The position numbers were made by a program, and so were the translations under genes. A stretch of 64,000 nucleotides of DNA from Flavihumibacter fluminis (GTDB lineage Bacteria > Bacteroidota > Bacteroidia > Chitinophagales > Chitinophagaceae). Every line of letters starts with the position of its first letter. Within the stretch, counting starts at the first letter, position 1. Below, piece by piece: positions 45,553 to 53,760 of this stretch. Location of the stretch: positions 620,001-684,000 of the forward strand of contig NZ_JAKEVY010000002.1 of the NCBI RefSeq assembly GCF_021491375.1. Reading direction: 5' to 3'. The notes under the pieces were generated by a model, which made no database searches, had not been told where the DNA came from, and saw nothing but the letters and a program-made list of their open reading frames with translations.

Positions 45553-46735
45553 GCCGTTGGAGCATAGTTTGAAAGTAATGATTGTGGTGCCCAATATGTC
45601 CACCCAATTGGAAACCATTACGGGTGGGGTTCATTCCGCGGTTATGAATCTGCTTCGTGGATTTGCTGCATTGGGAAACCCTGAAGTGATGCTGGTATCT
45701 ATCAATGAATCACTAAAAGAACCAGTTGAAATTCAGTTCGCAAGCAACGTGCGTATTTACTATTTGCCGGAAGGGCCTTTCCCATCTTCCAGCCTCAATT
45801 ATTTTTTTGTAAGCACCGGAAGATTAAGAAAGTTGATAAAGTCCTTTCAACCCGACCTGGTGCACTACCAGATAGGAGGCACGCTTTTATTCACCCGCTG
45901 GGCCAGTATGTTTTCCTTACCTCATCTGATTACCATTCATGGTATCCCCTGGGCAGAATTAAAAATTGCCAAACACTGGAAACAAAAACTCACCATTTGG
46001 TTAAATGCAATAATCGGTGACTGGTTGTATCCTGATACTATTATCCAGATTTCTGCCTACTCCAGGGAGCAGTTCCGGAATCGGAAAATCAATCGTTTTT
46101 GTATCATCCCCAATGCCATCCCTTCCCGGTATGCAGATATAGATCTTAAGGAGAAAATGACCAATCACCTGGTATTTGTTGGCATTATCAATGACTTAAA
46201 AAATCAATTATTCATATTACAGGTGCTGAAGGAGTTGAGAGATTCCGGCTATTTATTTACCATTGAATTTTGTGGTGGCTTTGGAAATGCGGAATACCAG
46301 CAAAAGATAGAGTCCTATATTAAGGACCATCACCTGAATGATCATGTTCGGTTTAATGGTTGGGTAGCCTATTCTGATCTCCCCAAAATATTGGAACGAT
46401 CTGATATGCTGGTGCTGACCTCCCGACAGGAAGCATTGCCCATGAGTATTGCGGAAGCTATGGCTGCCGGAAGACCGGTACTGGCTACCAGGGTAGGAGG
46501 TATCCCGGAAATGATCAATGATGAAGTAAATGGATTCCTGGTAACCATTGATTCTACGAGGTTGGCTGTGGAAGCTCTTAAGAAAGTTTATAATAACGAT
46601 AGCCTTATGCTAAGGTTGGGTAAGGCTGCCAAAGAAAAGGCGCTTTCCAATTATCTGGCTGAATCCGTGGCAGAACGAACCATAGAGTTTTATCAACAAA
46701 TACTGATTTCTAAAGCAACCGTACCTGCCGTATGA
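45545..46735 (+). CDS. glycosyltransferase family 4 protein
   Basis: This 396-residue protein is a classical GT4 enzyme. The N-terminal domain has the glycine-rich TGGVHSAVMNLLRGF loop and the C-terminal domain the TSRQEALPMSIAEAMAAG block with both Glu residues, followed by RPVLATRVGGIPEMI. The GTG at 45545 overlaps the previous gene by 8 nt; an ATG at 45578 is a possible alternative start. Its stop overlaps the next start (ATGA). Sugar specificity is unknown. Confidence 0.9.
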   Translation: MNKPLEHSLKVMIVVPNMSTQLETITGGVHSAVMNLLRGFAALGNPEVMLVSINESLKEPVEIQFASNVRIYYLPEGPFPSSSLNYFFVSTGRLRKLIKSFQPDLVHYQIGGTLLFTRWASMFSLPHLITIHGIPWAELKIAKHWKQKLTIWLNAIIGDWLYPDTIIQISAYSREQFRNRKINRFCIIPNAIPSRYADIDLKEKMTNHLVFVGIINDLKNQLFILQVLKELRDSGYLFTIEFCGGFGNAEYQQKIESYIKDHHLNDHVRFNGWVAYSDLPKILERSDMLVLTSRQEALPMSIAEAMAAGRPVLATRVGGIPEMINDEVNGFLVTIDSTRLAVEALKKVYNNDSLMLRLGKAAKEKALSNYLAESVAERTIEFYQQILISKATVPAV

Positions 46736-47595
46736 GTCTGATAAAAGAAATAATTGGAGCCACACTGATGGGATTGCGACTGGTAAGTCGACCGGATGAT
46801 AATAAAATTCTTTCGGTGTACTTCCATAATCCCTCTGTTAACCTCTTTCATCAGATGATTAGCTGGCTTCATAAAAAAGGCTACCGGTTTATTTCTATCC
46901 GGGAGTTGGATGAACTCATAGTACAAAAGCAGGCGCCTTCAAAGCGGCTTGCTTTTATCAGTTTTGATGATGGAAACAAAGAGTACCCGGACCTGCTTCC
47001 AACGATTGAAAAATTTAAAGTACCGGTTACGGTTTTTGTACCAACCAATCCGGTAGTAGAAGGCAATTATTGGTGGGATTATGCAGGCAAAAAGGAGCAG
47101 TCAAATTTTACTGGATTGCCTACAGTTGAGTCATTTAAGGTGCTTCCTGTGCAGGAATTTGATCTCAAGCTCGATGTACTTAAACAACACCTGAAACTTG
47201 AACGTAGTTGTATGACCTTGTCTGAGTTGAAAGTACTGGCAAAAAATCCCTATATAACCATCGGAGCACATACAGTAAGCCATCCCATTCTTAAGAATTG
47301 TGATGCGGCCCGCCAGTCTAAAGAACTGGAAGAAGGACAATCGCTATTGAATGAATGGCTTCAGCAAAACACTGTATACCTGGCTTATCCGAATGGTGAT
47401 TATAATGACACGACATTAGAACTGGCTGATAAATACGGATACCGGTTAGGGTTTACAACCAAACCCGGACAAATCAATACAGCTACTGTATCCCGATTGG
47501 AGATACCCCGATATTCCGTGAATGATGAAGGTGGTTATTATGAAAACCTGGCCAAAATAAATGGCTACTGGCAACGATTGTTTCCACCTAATTAA
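46732..47595 (+). CDS. polysaccharide deacetylase (NodB/CE4 family)
   Basis: This 287-residue protein has the CE4 core: motif 1 FISFDDGNKEYP with the metal and catalytic Asp pair, and motif 2 IGAHTVSHPIL with the HxxxH metal site. A later YPNGDYND segment corresponds to motif 3. It lacks a clear signal peptide, though the first 25 residues are mildly hydrophobic, so it may work on lipid-linked intermediates in the cytoplasm. It would remove N-acetyl groups from a hexosamine. It overlaps the preceding GT gene by 4 nt. Confidence 0.87.
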   Translation: MSLIKEIIGATLMGLRLVSRPDDNKILSVYFHNPSVNLFHQMISWLHKKGYRFISIRELDELIVQKQAPSKRLAFISFDDGNKEYPDLLPTIEKFKVPVTVFVPTNPVVEGNYWWDYAGKKEQSNFTGLPTVESFKVLPVQEFDLKLDVLKQHLKLERSCMTLSELKVLAKNPYITIGAHTVSHPILKNCDAARQSKELEEGQSLLNEWLQQNTVYLAYPNGDYNDTTLELADKYGYRLGFTTKPGQINTATVSRLEIPRYSVNDEGGYYENLAKINGYWQRLFPPN

Positions 47596-47629
47596 ACCTG
47601 TTTCCGAACCGTAGTAAAACAAAGAGCAG

Positions 47630-48373
47630 ATGGTAAGTTTTAAGAAGAAGTTTTTATTCCTGAATGTTAAAGAGAACTGGTATCACTGTGAACCCGGATT
47701 TTGGGATATGCTGATGCCAACCGCCTGGTTGCATGTTAAGAACCGTAAAACACCGGTTAAGCCTGGCTTTTCGGATGTTACGTACACAATTGAGAATGAT
47801 CTGACCCTGGATCATGATACGATTTATGCAGGATTTCTGAAGTCGAACAGGCAGCAGATCCGGCAAGCTGAAGAAGCAGGTGTTGAATTTGAATTCCACA
47901 ATGATGTGGAAGGTTTTGTAGAATTTTTCAATGAATTTGCCCGTTCCGTAAATATCGGTACTACCAGTGTGCGCCGGATTAAGGAGATGGAGGGCTTCTT
48001 AAAATTGAGTTATGCCAAACACCAGGGGCGCATCCTGGTTGCTCACAGCACTTTAATTGATGATACCTATAAAATTGTTAGAGCGTTTCATTCGGCCTCT
48101 AAAAGAACCGATGATGCCTTTGATAAATCTCTGATCGCAAAAGCGAATAAAGCGCTTCACTATAAAGACATGATGCATTTCCGGGAACTGGGTTATAAAG
48201 TATACGACTTTGGTGGTTATACCCAGAATACGGAAGATAAGGCCCTGCTGGGTATTAATAATTTCAAACAGTCTTTTGGTGGTGAAGTGGTAGCCTGCAC
48301 CAATTATTATACGGTTAGCTATCAATTGCTAAAAAAAGTCGGCTCACTGATGGGTGCGCTGGGTAAAGGTTGA
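47630..48373 (+). CDS. FemAB/GNAT-like acyl (aminoacyl) transferase
   Basis: This 247-residue protein resembles FemAB/GNAT-fold proteins of polysaccharide clusters. A SNRQQIRQAEEAG helix is followed by LVAHSTLIDDTYKIVRAFHSAS strands and the diagnostic end YDFGGYTQNTEDKALLGINN with FKQSFGGEVV. Such proteins may transfer an acyl or aminoacyl group to an amino sugar; no substrate is known. It sits between the deacetylase and the MBOAT gene, so acylating a freed amine is an attractive inference. Confidence 0.72.
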   Translation: MVSFKKKFLFLNVKENWYHCEPGFWDMLMPTAWLHVKNRKTPVKPGFSDVTYTIENDLTLDHDTIYAGFLKSNRQQIRQAEEAGVEFEFHNDVEGFVEFFNEFARSVNIGTTSVRRIKEMEGFLKLSYAKHQGRILVAHSTLIDDTYKIVRAFHSASKRTDDAFDKSLIAKANKALHYKDMMHFRELGYKVYDFGGYTQNTEDKALLGINNFKQSFGGEVVACTNYYTVSYQLLKKVGSLMGALGKG

Positions 48374-48406
48374 TCCTGAATTCAAACTGTAACGAACCTC
48401 AGATAT

Positions 48407-49831
48407 ATGCTGTTTAATTCTATAGAGTTTGTCATCTTTTTTATCCTGGTAACTTCCCTGTATTTTGTGCTACCACATAAATACAGATGGTTTCTGTTGC
48501 TGGTGGCGAGCTGTTATTTCTACATGGCTTTTGTGCCGGTGTATATACTCATTCTCTTTTTCACCATTGTGATTGATTATTTCGCCGGAATCTGGATCGA
48601 GGAGGCCCAGGGAAAAAAGAAAAAGCAGTTCCTGGTCTTAAGCCTGGTAGCCAATATTGGCGTACTGGCCGTGTTCAAATACTACAATTTTCTCAACGAT
48701 AACCTTACTTTCCTGCTGCATGGCGTCGGTTGGGAAAACCCTATTCCTTATCTGTCCATCCTGCTTCCAATTGGCTTGTCTTTTCACACATTCCAGGCCA
48801 TGAGTTACACTATTGAAGTGTATCGGGGACACCAGAAAGCCGAGCGGCATTTCGGGATCTATTCCCTTTATGTGATGTTCTATCCGCAGTTGGTTGCCGG
48901 TCCAATTGAACGTCCGCAGAACCTGCTCTTCCAGTTCAGAACCGAACATAAATTCGATTATGAAAGAGTGGTGAGCGGTCTTCGATTGATGTTATGGGGC
49001 TTATTCAAAAAACTGGTAATCGCAGATCGGCTGGCCATCTATGTAAACGCAGCATACGGTAACCCGGATGAACATACAGGCATAACGCTGGCAGTTGCTA
49101 CCATGTTTTTTGCTTTCCAGATCTATTGTGATTTTTCCGGTTATTCTGATATTGCAATTGGTGCAGCGCGGGTAATGGGGTATGATCTGATGAAGAACTT
49201 CAATCGCCCTTACCTTTCTGCGAGTATTTCTGAATTCTGGAGTCGCTGGCATATTTCACTATCCACCTGGTTTAAGGATTACCTGTATATCTCTATGGGA
49301 GGTAACCGGGTGCCCATTCCCAGATGGTATTTCAACCTCTTCTTTACCTTCCTGATCAGTGGTTTGTGGCATGGAGCCAACTGGACCTATATCATCTGGG
49401 GTGCACTGAATGGTTTCTATCTTGTATTTGCGCTTATTCGTGCCCGATATATAGACAAACACCTTGATGGTAAAGTCCCATTACCTGCATGGATAAAGAA
49501 GACGGGTAATATTCTCATGACCTTTATTTTGATCTGTTTTTCATGGATCTTCTTCCGGGCAGAATCAGTACAGGATGCTTTCCTGATTGTGAAGAAAATC
49601 TTCACGCTGAATGGACCGCTCTTTACTGATTTTACGCAGATGTTTTATGGTCTGATCGGACTGGCGATTTTAATGGCCAGGGAAATCAAACACGAATATT
49701 TCAAGAATGTTTCACCATTGCTGGAGCACCGGAGCCCGGTTGTCCGCTATGCTACTTATATGGTATTAATTGCGCTGATTCTGCTCATCGGAGTGTTTGA
49801 CGGAAGCCAGTTTATCTATTTTCAATTTTAA
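48407..49831 (+). CDS. MBOAT-family O-acyltransferase (AlgI-like)
   Basis: This 474-residue polytopic membrane protein belongs to the AlgI/DltB-like MBOAT family, which passes acyl groups across the inner membrane. Signatures are LPIGLSFHTFQAMSYTIEVY, YPQLVAGPIERP, the EFWSRWHISLSTWFKDY block and the invariant His of SGLWHGANWTYIIWG. About ten to eleven TM helices are visible. It is followed 5 nt later by a single-pass SGNH-like protein, the usual periplasmic partner, so together they should O-acetylate the polysaccharide. Confidence 0.93.
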   Translation: MLFNSIEFVIFFILVTSLYFVLPHKYRWFLLLVASCYFYMAFVPVYILILFFTIVIDYFAGIWIEEAQGKKKKQFLVLSLVANIGVLAVFKYYNFLNDNLTFLLHGVGWENPIPYLSILLPIGLSFHTFQAMSYTIEVYRGHQKAERHFGIYSLYVMFYPQLVAGPIERPQNLLFQFRTEHKFDYERVVSGLRLMLWGLFKKLVIADRLAIYVNAAYGNPDEHTGITLAVATMFFAFQIYCDFSGYSDIAIGAARVMGYDLMKNFNRPYLSASISEFWSRWHISLSTWFKDYLYISMGGNRVPIPRWYFNLFFTFLISGLWHGANWTYIIWGALNGFYLVFALIRARYIDKHLDGKVPLPAWIKKTGNILMTFILICFSWIFFRAESVQDAFLIVKKIFTLNGPLFTDFTQMFYGLIGLAILMAREIKHEYFKNVSPLLEHRSPVVRYATYMVLIALILLIGVFDGSQFIYFQF

Positions 49832-49836
49832 CCAGT

Positions 49837-50799
49837 ATGCTGAATCAATTAGTTGCCAATCCCGGATTTAAAAAATTCCTGGTACGCCTGGTGATCTTCC
49901 TGGTAGTATTATTTGCGATTGATTTCGTTGTTGGAAATGTCTTGCGAAAATTATACTTCCAGCAAAAATCCGGTCCTGATTATGAAACCATCTATGCGAT
50001 GGAAAAAAGCACTGAAGACCTGATGGTCTTTGGCTCTTCCCGCGCTCGTAATCATTACCATCCGAAAGCTTTTGAAGAAGCACTGGGTATGTCCTTTTAT
50101 AATGCAGGAAGAAATGGAAATTTCATTTTGTACAGCAATGCAGTAGCGCAGGCGGTGCTAAAGAGGCATCAGCCTAAAATTGTGATACTTGATATTGTAG
50201 GGCATGAGTTCGAATACTATGCCCCCAATTATGAGAAACTATCTGTACTCTTACCCTTTTATAAAACACATCCTGAGATTCGGTCAACAGTAAAGCTTCG
50301 TGGAGAATTTGAACCTGTCAAACTATGGTTTCAAATGTATCCTTTCAACAGTACCCTTCTTTCAATCGGTTTGGGAAATACTGAGTTTTATAACAAAAAG
50401 GATCCGATCATTAAAGGTTATTCCCCTATCAACCGGGAGCTCAATCATGAACCTGTTGTGGACACCATAAATCTGAATTATGAAATTGATACCGTGCAGG
50501 TAAGAAGTTATGAAACCTTTATTCAAAACTGTAAGAAAGCCGGTGTACAACTCTATGTAGTATGTTCTCCCTATTTCAATAAGTTTCCGGTTCGTGATAA
50601 ATCCATCGTACTGGCAGAAGAAATTGCCCGTAAATACGATGTGCCTTTCTGGGATCATTCCCAGGATCCGGCCTATAGCGGAAATCCAAAGAATTTTTAT
50701 GATATCAGGCATTTGAATGAACCGGCTTCGCTGCGTTTTTCATACATGCTGGCGGAAAAAATTAAATCGGCAGATGGCAAACTGGCAACCCGTCCCTAA
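49837..50799 (+). CDS. membrane-anchored SGNH-like protein, partner of the MBOAT acyltransferase
   Basis: This 320-residue protein has an N-terminal TM anchor (about 15-33) and a periplasmic domain with SGNH-hydrolase landmarks. Block I appears as VFGSSRARNHY with the Ser, an NAGRNGN stretch supplies Gly/Asn, and the C-terminal DIRHLNEPASLRFS has the Asp-x-x-His pair. It resembles AlgJ/AlgX- and DltD-type partners that attach acetyl groups to exported glycan. It starts 5 nt after the MBOAT gene. The transferase direction is inferred from this pairing. Confidence 0.8.
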   Translation: MLNQLVANPGFKKFLVRLVIFLVVLFAIDFVVGNVLRKLYFQQKSGPDYETIYAMEKSTEDLMVFGSSRARNHYHPKAFEEALGMSFYNAGRNGNFILYSNAVAQAVLKRHQPKIVILDIVGHEFEYYAPNYEKLSVLLPFYKTHPEIRSTVKLRGEFEPVKLWFQMYPFNSTLLSIGLGNTEFYNKKDPIIKGYSPINRELNHEPVVDTINLNYEIDTVQVRSYETFIQNCKKAGVQLYVVCSPYFNKFPVRDKSIVLAEEIARKYDVPFWDHSQDPAYSGNPKNFYDIRHLNEPASLRFSYMLAEKIKSADGKLATRP

Positions 50800-50800
50800 G

Positions 50801-51835
50801 ATGAAAAAAATGCTGCTGGTTGGACCAGTTCCTCCTCCTGCTGGAGGGGTGAGTATTCACTTATGGAGATTAAAACATCTGCTTAGTGATCAGTTCGAAA
50901 TTGACCTGGTGGATGAGTCCAGGAATATTAAACCTGCTTTTTTTAACATCCGGCAAAAGAAATTTCTTGCCTATTGGAAAAAAATTGCCTGGTCTGATTT
51001 TCTTTTTATTCACTCCGGTTTAAATGCACTACGTTTTTTTCATATTCTTTCCGCGAAGCTGCTGGGTAAAAAAATTGTTATGACCCTGCATGCGTATCCG
51101 GAGGAAAAATCCGGCATCAACAGATGGCTGGATGAACGTTTGTTCAGCTGGTGTGATGCCATCATCAGTGTGAATGCAGAGATGCTGGAAAGAGTCAGTT
51201 TGCCGAAGCATAAAACCTTTGTGCAATATGCCTTCCTTCCACCTGTAATGGAGGAAGAAAAAGAACTTCCCCAAAAGGTTCAGCAATTACTTTCTGAACA
51301 AAAGGTTGCAGGGAAAAAAATCATTGTTTCCAATGCCTGGAGGCTCGATCGCTTTAATAACCAGGATGTTTATGGGGTTGATATGTGCATCGCTGCGGTA
51401 CAGAAAATAAAGGCAGCAGGCATACCGGTACATTTCATTTTCAATATTGCAACCATTGACATGTTTGGCCCTGCTTATGAAGCCTATCAGCAGGAAATAA
51501 AAAGCAACGGATTATTGGATTCCTTTTCCCTGATCAACGAAGAACTCTCTTTTGTGAAATTAATGGAGCAGGCCGACCTGGTAGTGCGTCCCACCAATAC
51601 GGATGGTGATTCCCTTTCCATACGGGAAGCCATTTTTCTGAACAAGCCCATTATTTCATCCGATGTAGTAAAAAGGCCCGAGGGTACTATTCTGTTTGCG
51701 AACAGGAATCAGGCAGCGTTTGAAGCAACCCTGTTGAAGGTATTGCAGGATGGCAATCAAGGTACCAGTACTATCGCGTCTAATACCTACGACTATTATA
51801 AATCCTATTACACCAACTTGTTAGGAACCATCTAA
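50801..51835 (+). CDS. glycosyltransferase (GT4-like)
   Basis: This 344-residue protein starts MKKMLLVGPVPPPAGGVSIH, the glycine-rich opening typical of GT4 enzymes. It ends with a donor-site block VRPTNTDGDSLSIREAIFLN that keeps the conserved Glu, then KPIISSDVVKRPEG. The ATG at 50801, 1 nt after the previous stop, was preferred to an upstream in-frame ATG at 50717 inside the SGNH gene. It is shorter than other GTs here but looks complete. Sugar specificity is unknown. Confidence 0.85.
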   Translation: MKKMLLVGPVPPPAGGVSIHLWRLKHLLSDQFEIDLVDESRNIKPAFFNIRQKKFLAYWKKIAWSDFLFIHSGLNALRFFHILSAKLLGKKIVMTLHAYPEEKSGINRWLDERLFSWCDAIISVNAEMLERVSLPKHKTFVQYAFLPPVMEEEKELPQKVQQLLSEQKVAGKKIIVSNAWRLDRFNNQDVYGVDMCIAAVQKIKAAGIPVHFIFNIATIDMFGPAYEAYQQEIKSNGLLDSFSLINEELSFVKLMEQADLVVRPTNTDGDSLSIREAIFLNKPIISSDVVKRPEGTILFANRNQAAFEATLLKVLQDGNQGTSTIASNTYDYYKSYYTNLLGTI

Positions 51836-51851
51836 CACCTAAAACCAGACT

Positions 51852-53747
51852 ATGTGCGGATTTGCCGGATTTACAGGTTTCGCGGATAACCAGGCTCTAG
51901 CAGCCCTCGCGAATCAATGCCAGGCCCATCGGGGACCGGATAATCAATCCGTATGGTCAGATGATTACATCGCGCTGGCGCATCAGCGACTTTCCATCAT
52001 CGACCTGAGTGAGCGCTCCAATCAACCTTTCCACAAGGGGGATTATGCGATCATCTTTAACGGTGAAATTTATAATTACCAGGAACTGCAGGTCCAATTG
52101 CAAAAAGATAAACAGGTAAACTTTATCACTACCGGCGATACGGAAGTGGCATTGGAAATGTTTGTGCAATACGGACTGAAAAGTCTTGATCAACTGATCG
52201 GGATGTTTGCCTTTGCCATCTATAACAAGAAGACCAGGGAACTGGTATTGGCAAGAGATCATTTTGGTATCAAACCCCTTTTTTATACTAAGATCGGTTC
52301 CGGACTGGCATTCAGTTCAGAGCTGAAGACATTGGTGAAACTTCCTGGTTTTGACAAAACGATTGAACCCAAGGCCCTGGTAAGTGCATTGAATTATTCC
52401 TGGGTATCGGGCAATCAGTCGATGTTTCGCAATTGCTTCAAATTGCCGCCGGGACATTACATGCTCTATCATCCGGATCAGCGCATGGAGATTGTGCGTT
52501 ACTATGATCTGCAGCCGGTTAAAAATCCGGCCTATCAGTCAGAGGAAGCCATCATTGCCGATATTAAATCCACTGTAGAAGCTTCTATTGCGAGGCATAT
52601 GGTGGCCGATGTACCGGTCAGCAGTTTTCTGAGCGGAGGTCTTGACTCATCCCTTATTTCTGTATTGGCGAAAAAGTCAAATCCGAATCTATCAACTTAT
52701 ACCATTTCCACCACCAGCCGGGATAAACAGGTGGAGAAAATGCCAGACGATGAAAAATACGCCCAGGAGCTCGCCAATCAGTTTGGCTTTGATCACAACG
52801 TAATTGAGATTACGCCGGATATTATTCGCATGCTGCCTGATATGGTGAGAACCCTGGATGAGCCGATTGGTGATCCAGCTGCCATCAATACCTATATTAT
52901 TTGCAAAGCGGCAAGGGATAAGGGGGTGAAAGTGCTGTTATCCGGCATGGGTGCTGATGAGATCTTTTTTGGATACCGGCGTCAGAAAGCTACTCTTTTG
53001 TCCATGCGCTTCAACCAGTTGCCGGGATTCGTAAGGACTGCCGGGAAATTTACGGCATCCCTTTTGCCAGTCAAGATTGGCGGGAAAGGCTTTCGCTTCG
53101 GGCGCTGGGCCAAGCGTTTTTTCAGTCTGGTATCCCTTCCTCCCAGCCAGACCTATATGCGCAGTTATTCTTATTATAGTCCGGATCAGCTGCGGGAACT
53201 CGTAAAACCGGGTTATCAGGAGGCAATTCCAGCGCTTCTGAAAGAGCACGACGAACTATTTAACGCAAAATTCAAGGGCGACCTGGTCAATCAGATGTGC
53301 AACACTGATCTGAGTATGTTTATGCTGGGACTGAACCTTACCTATACAGACCGGGCTTCCATGGCCGCATCCGTGGAAGTGCGGGTACCATTTATTGATA
53401 AAATAGTGATAGAGAAGGCCATGCAGATCCCTGGTGAGTATAAAATATATAAAAAAGAACCTAAGTATATATTAAAGAAGGTGGCTGAGTCGTTCTTGCC
53501 TAAGAGTATTATTTACAGGCCTAAAGCGGCGTTCGGAGCGCCTATCAGATCCTGGATTTCCAAGGATTTGAGGGGTATGGTGGATGAATTATTGTCAAAA
53601 GAAGTAATAGAAAAGCGTGGCATCCTTAATTTCGGGGCCGTAAAGAAACTTATTGAGGACGATCGGAGAGGGGTTGAAGATAATGCTTACCAGATCTATC
53701 AATTGATCACACTGGAACTTTGGTTCCGGGAATTTTTAGATAACTGA
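51852..53747 (+). CDS. asnB: asparagine synthase-like glutamine amidotransferase
   Basis: This 631-residue protein has a class II glutaminase domain with nucleophile Cys2 (MCGFAGFTGF) and RGPDNQS/FNGEIYNY blocks. A synthetase domain has the PP-loop SGGLDSS (261-267) and GMGADEIFFGY. It is complete and likely active. General asparagine synthesis is possible, but inside a polysaccharide operon relatives of AsnB often convert sugar carboxylates to amides (as in WbpS-like enzymes), so uronic acid amidation is a good hypothesis. It is spaced 16 nt from the GT gene and 13 nt from the oxidoreductase gene. Confidence 0.92.
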   Translation: MCGFAGFTGFADNQALAALANQCQAHRGPDNQSVWSDDYIALAHQRLSIIDLSERSNQPFHKGDYAIIFNGEIYNYQELQVQLQKDKQVNFITTGDTEVALEMFVQYGLKSLDQLIGMFAFAIYNKKTRELVLARDHFGIKPLFYTKIGSGLAFSSELKTLVKLPGFDKTIEPKALVSALNYSWVSGNQSMFRNCFKLPPGHYMLYHPDQRMEIVRYYDLQPVKNPAYQSEEAIIADIKSTVEASIARHMVADVPVSSFLSGGLDSSLISVLAKKSNPNLSTYTISTTSRDKQVEKMPDDEKYAQELANQFGFDHNVIEITPDIIRMLPDMVRTLDEPIGDPAAINTYIICKAARDKGVKVLLSGMGADEIFFGYRRQKATLLSMRFNQLPGFVRTAGKFTASLLPVKIGGKGFRFGRWAKRFFSLVSLPPSQTYMRSYSYYSPDQLRELVKPGYQEAIPALLKEHDELFNAKFKGDLVNQMCNTDLSMFMLGLNLTYTDRASMAASVEVRVPFIDKIVIEKAMQIPGEYKIYKKEPKYILKKVAESFLPKSIIYRPKAAFGAPIRSWISKDLRGMVDELLSKEVIEKRGILNFGAVKKLIEDDRRGVEDNAYQIYQLITLELWFREFLDN

Positions 53748-53760
53748 ACCAAAAAGAAAC

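Noticed and set aside
50717-50800. Upstream start of the fourth glycosyltransferase
   Set aside because: The extra 28 residues overlap the SGNH-like gene and are Arg/Cys-rich; family members begin at the MKKMLLVGP segment at 50801.
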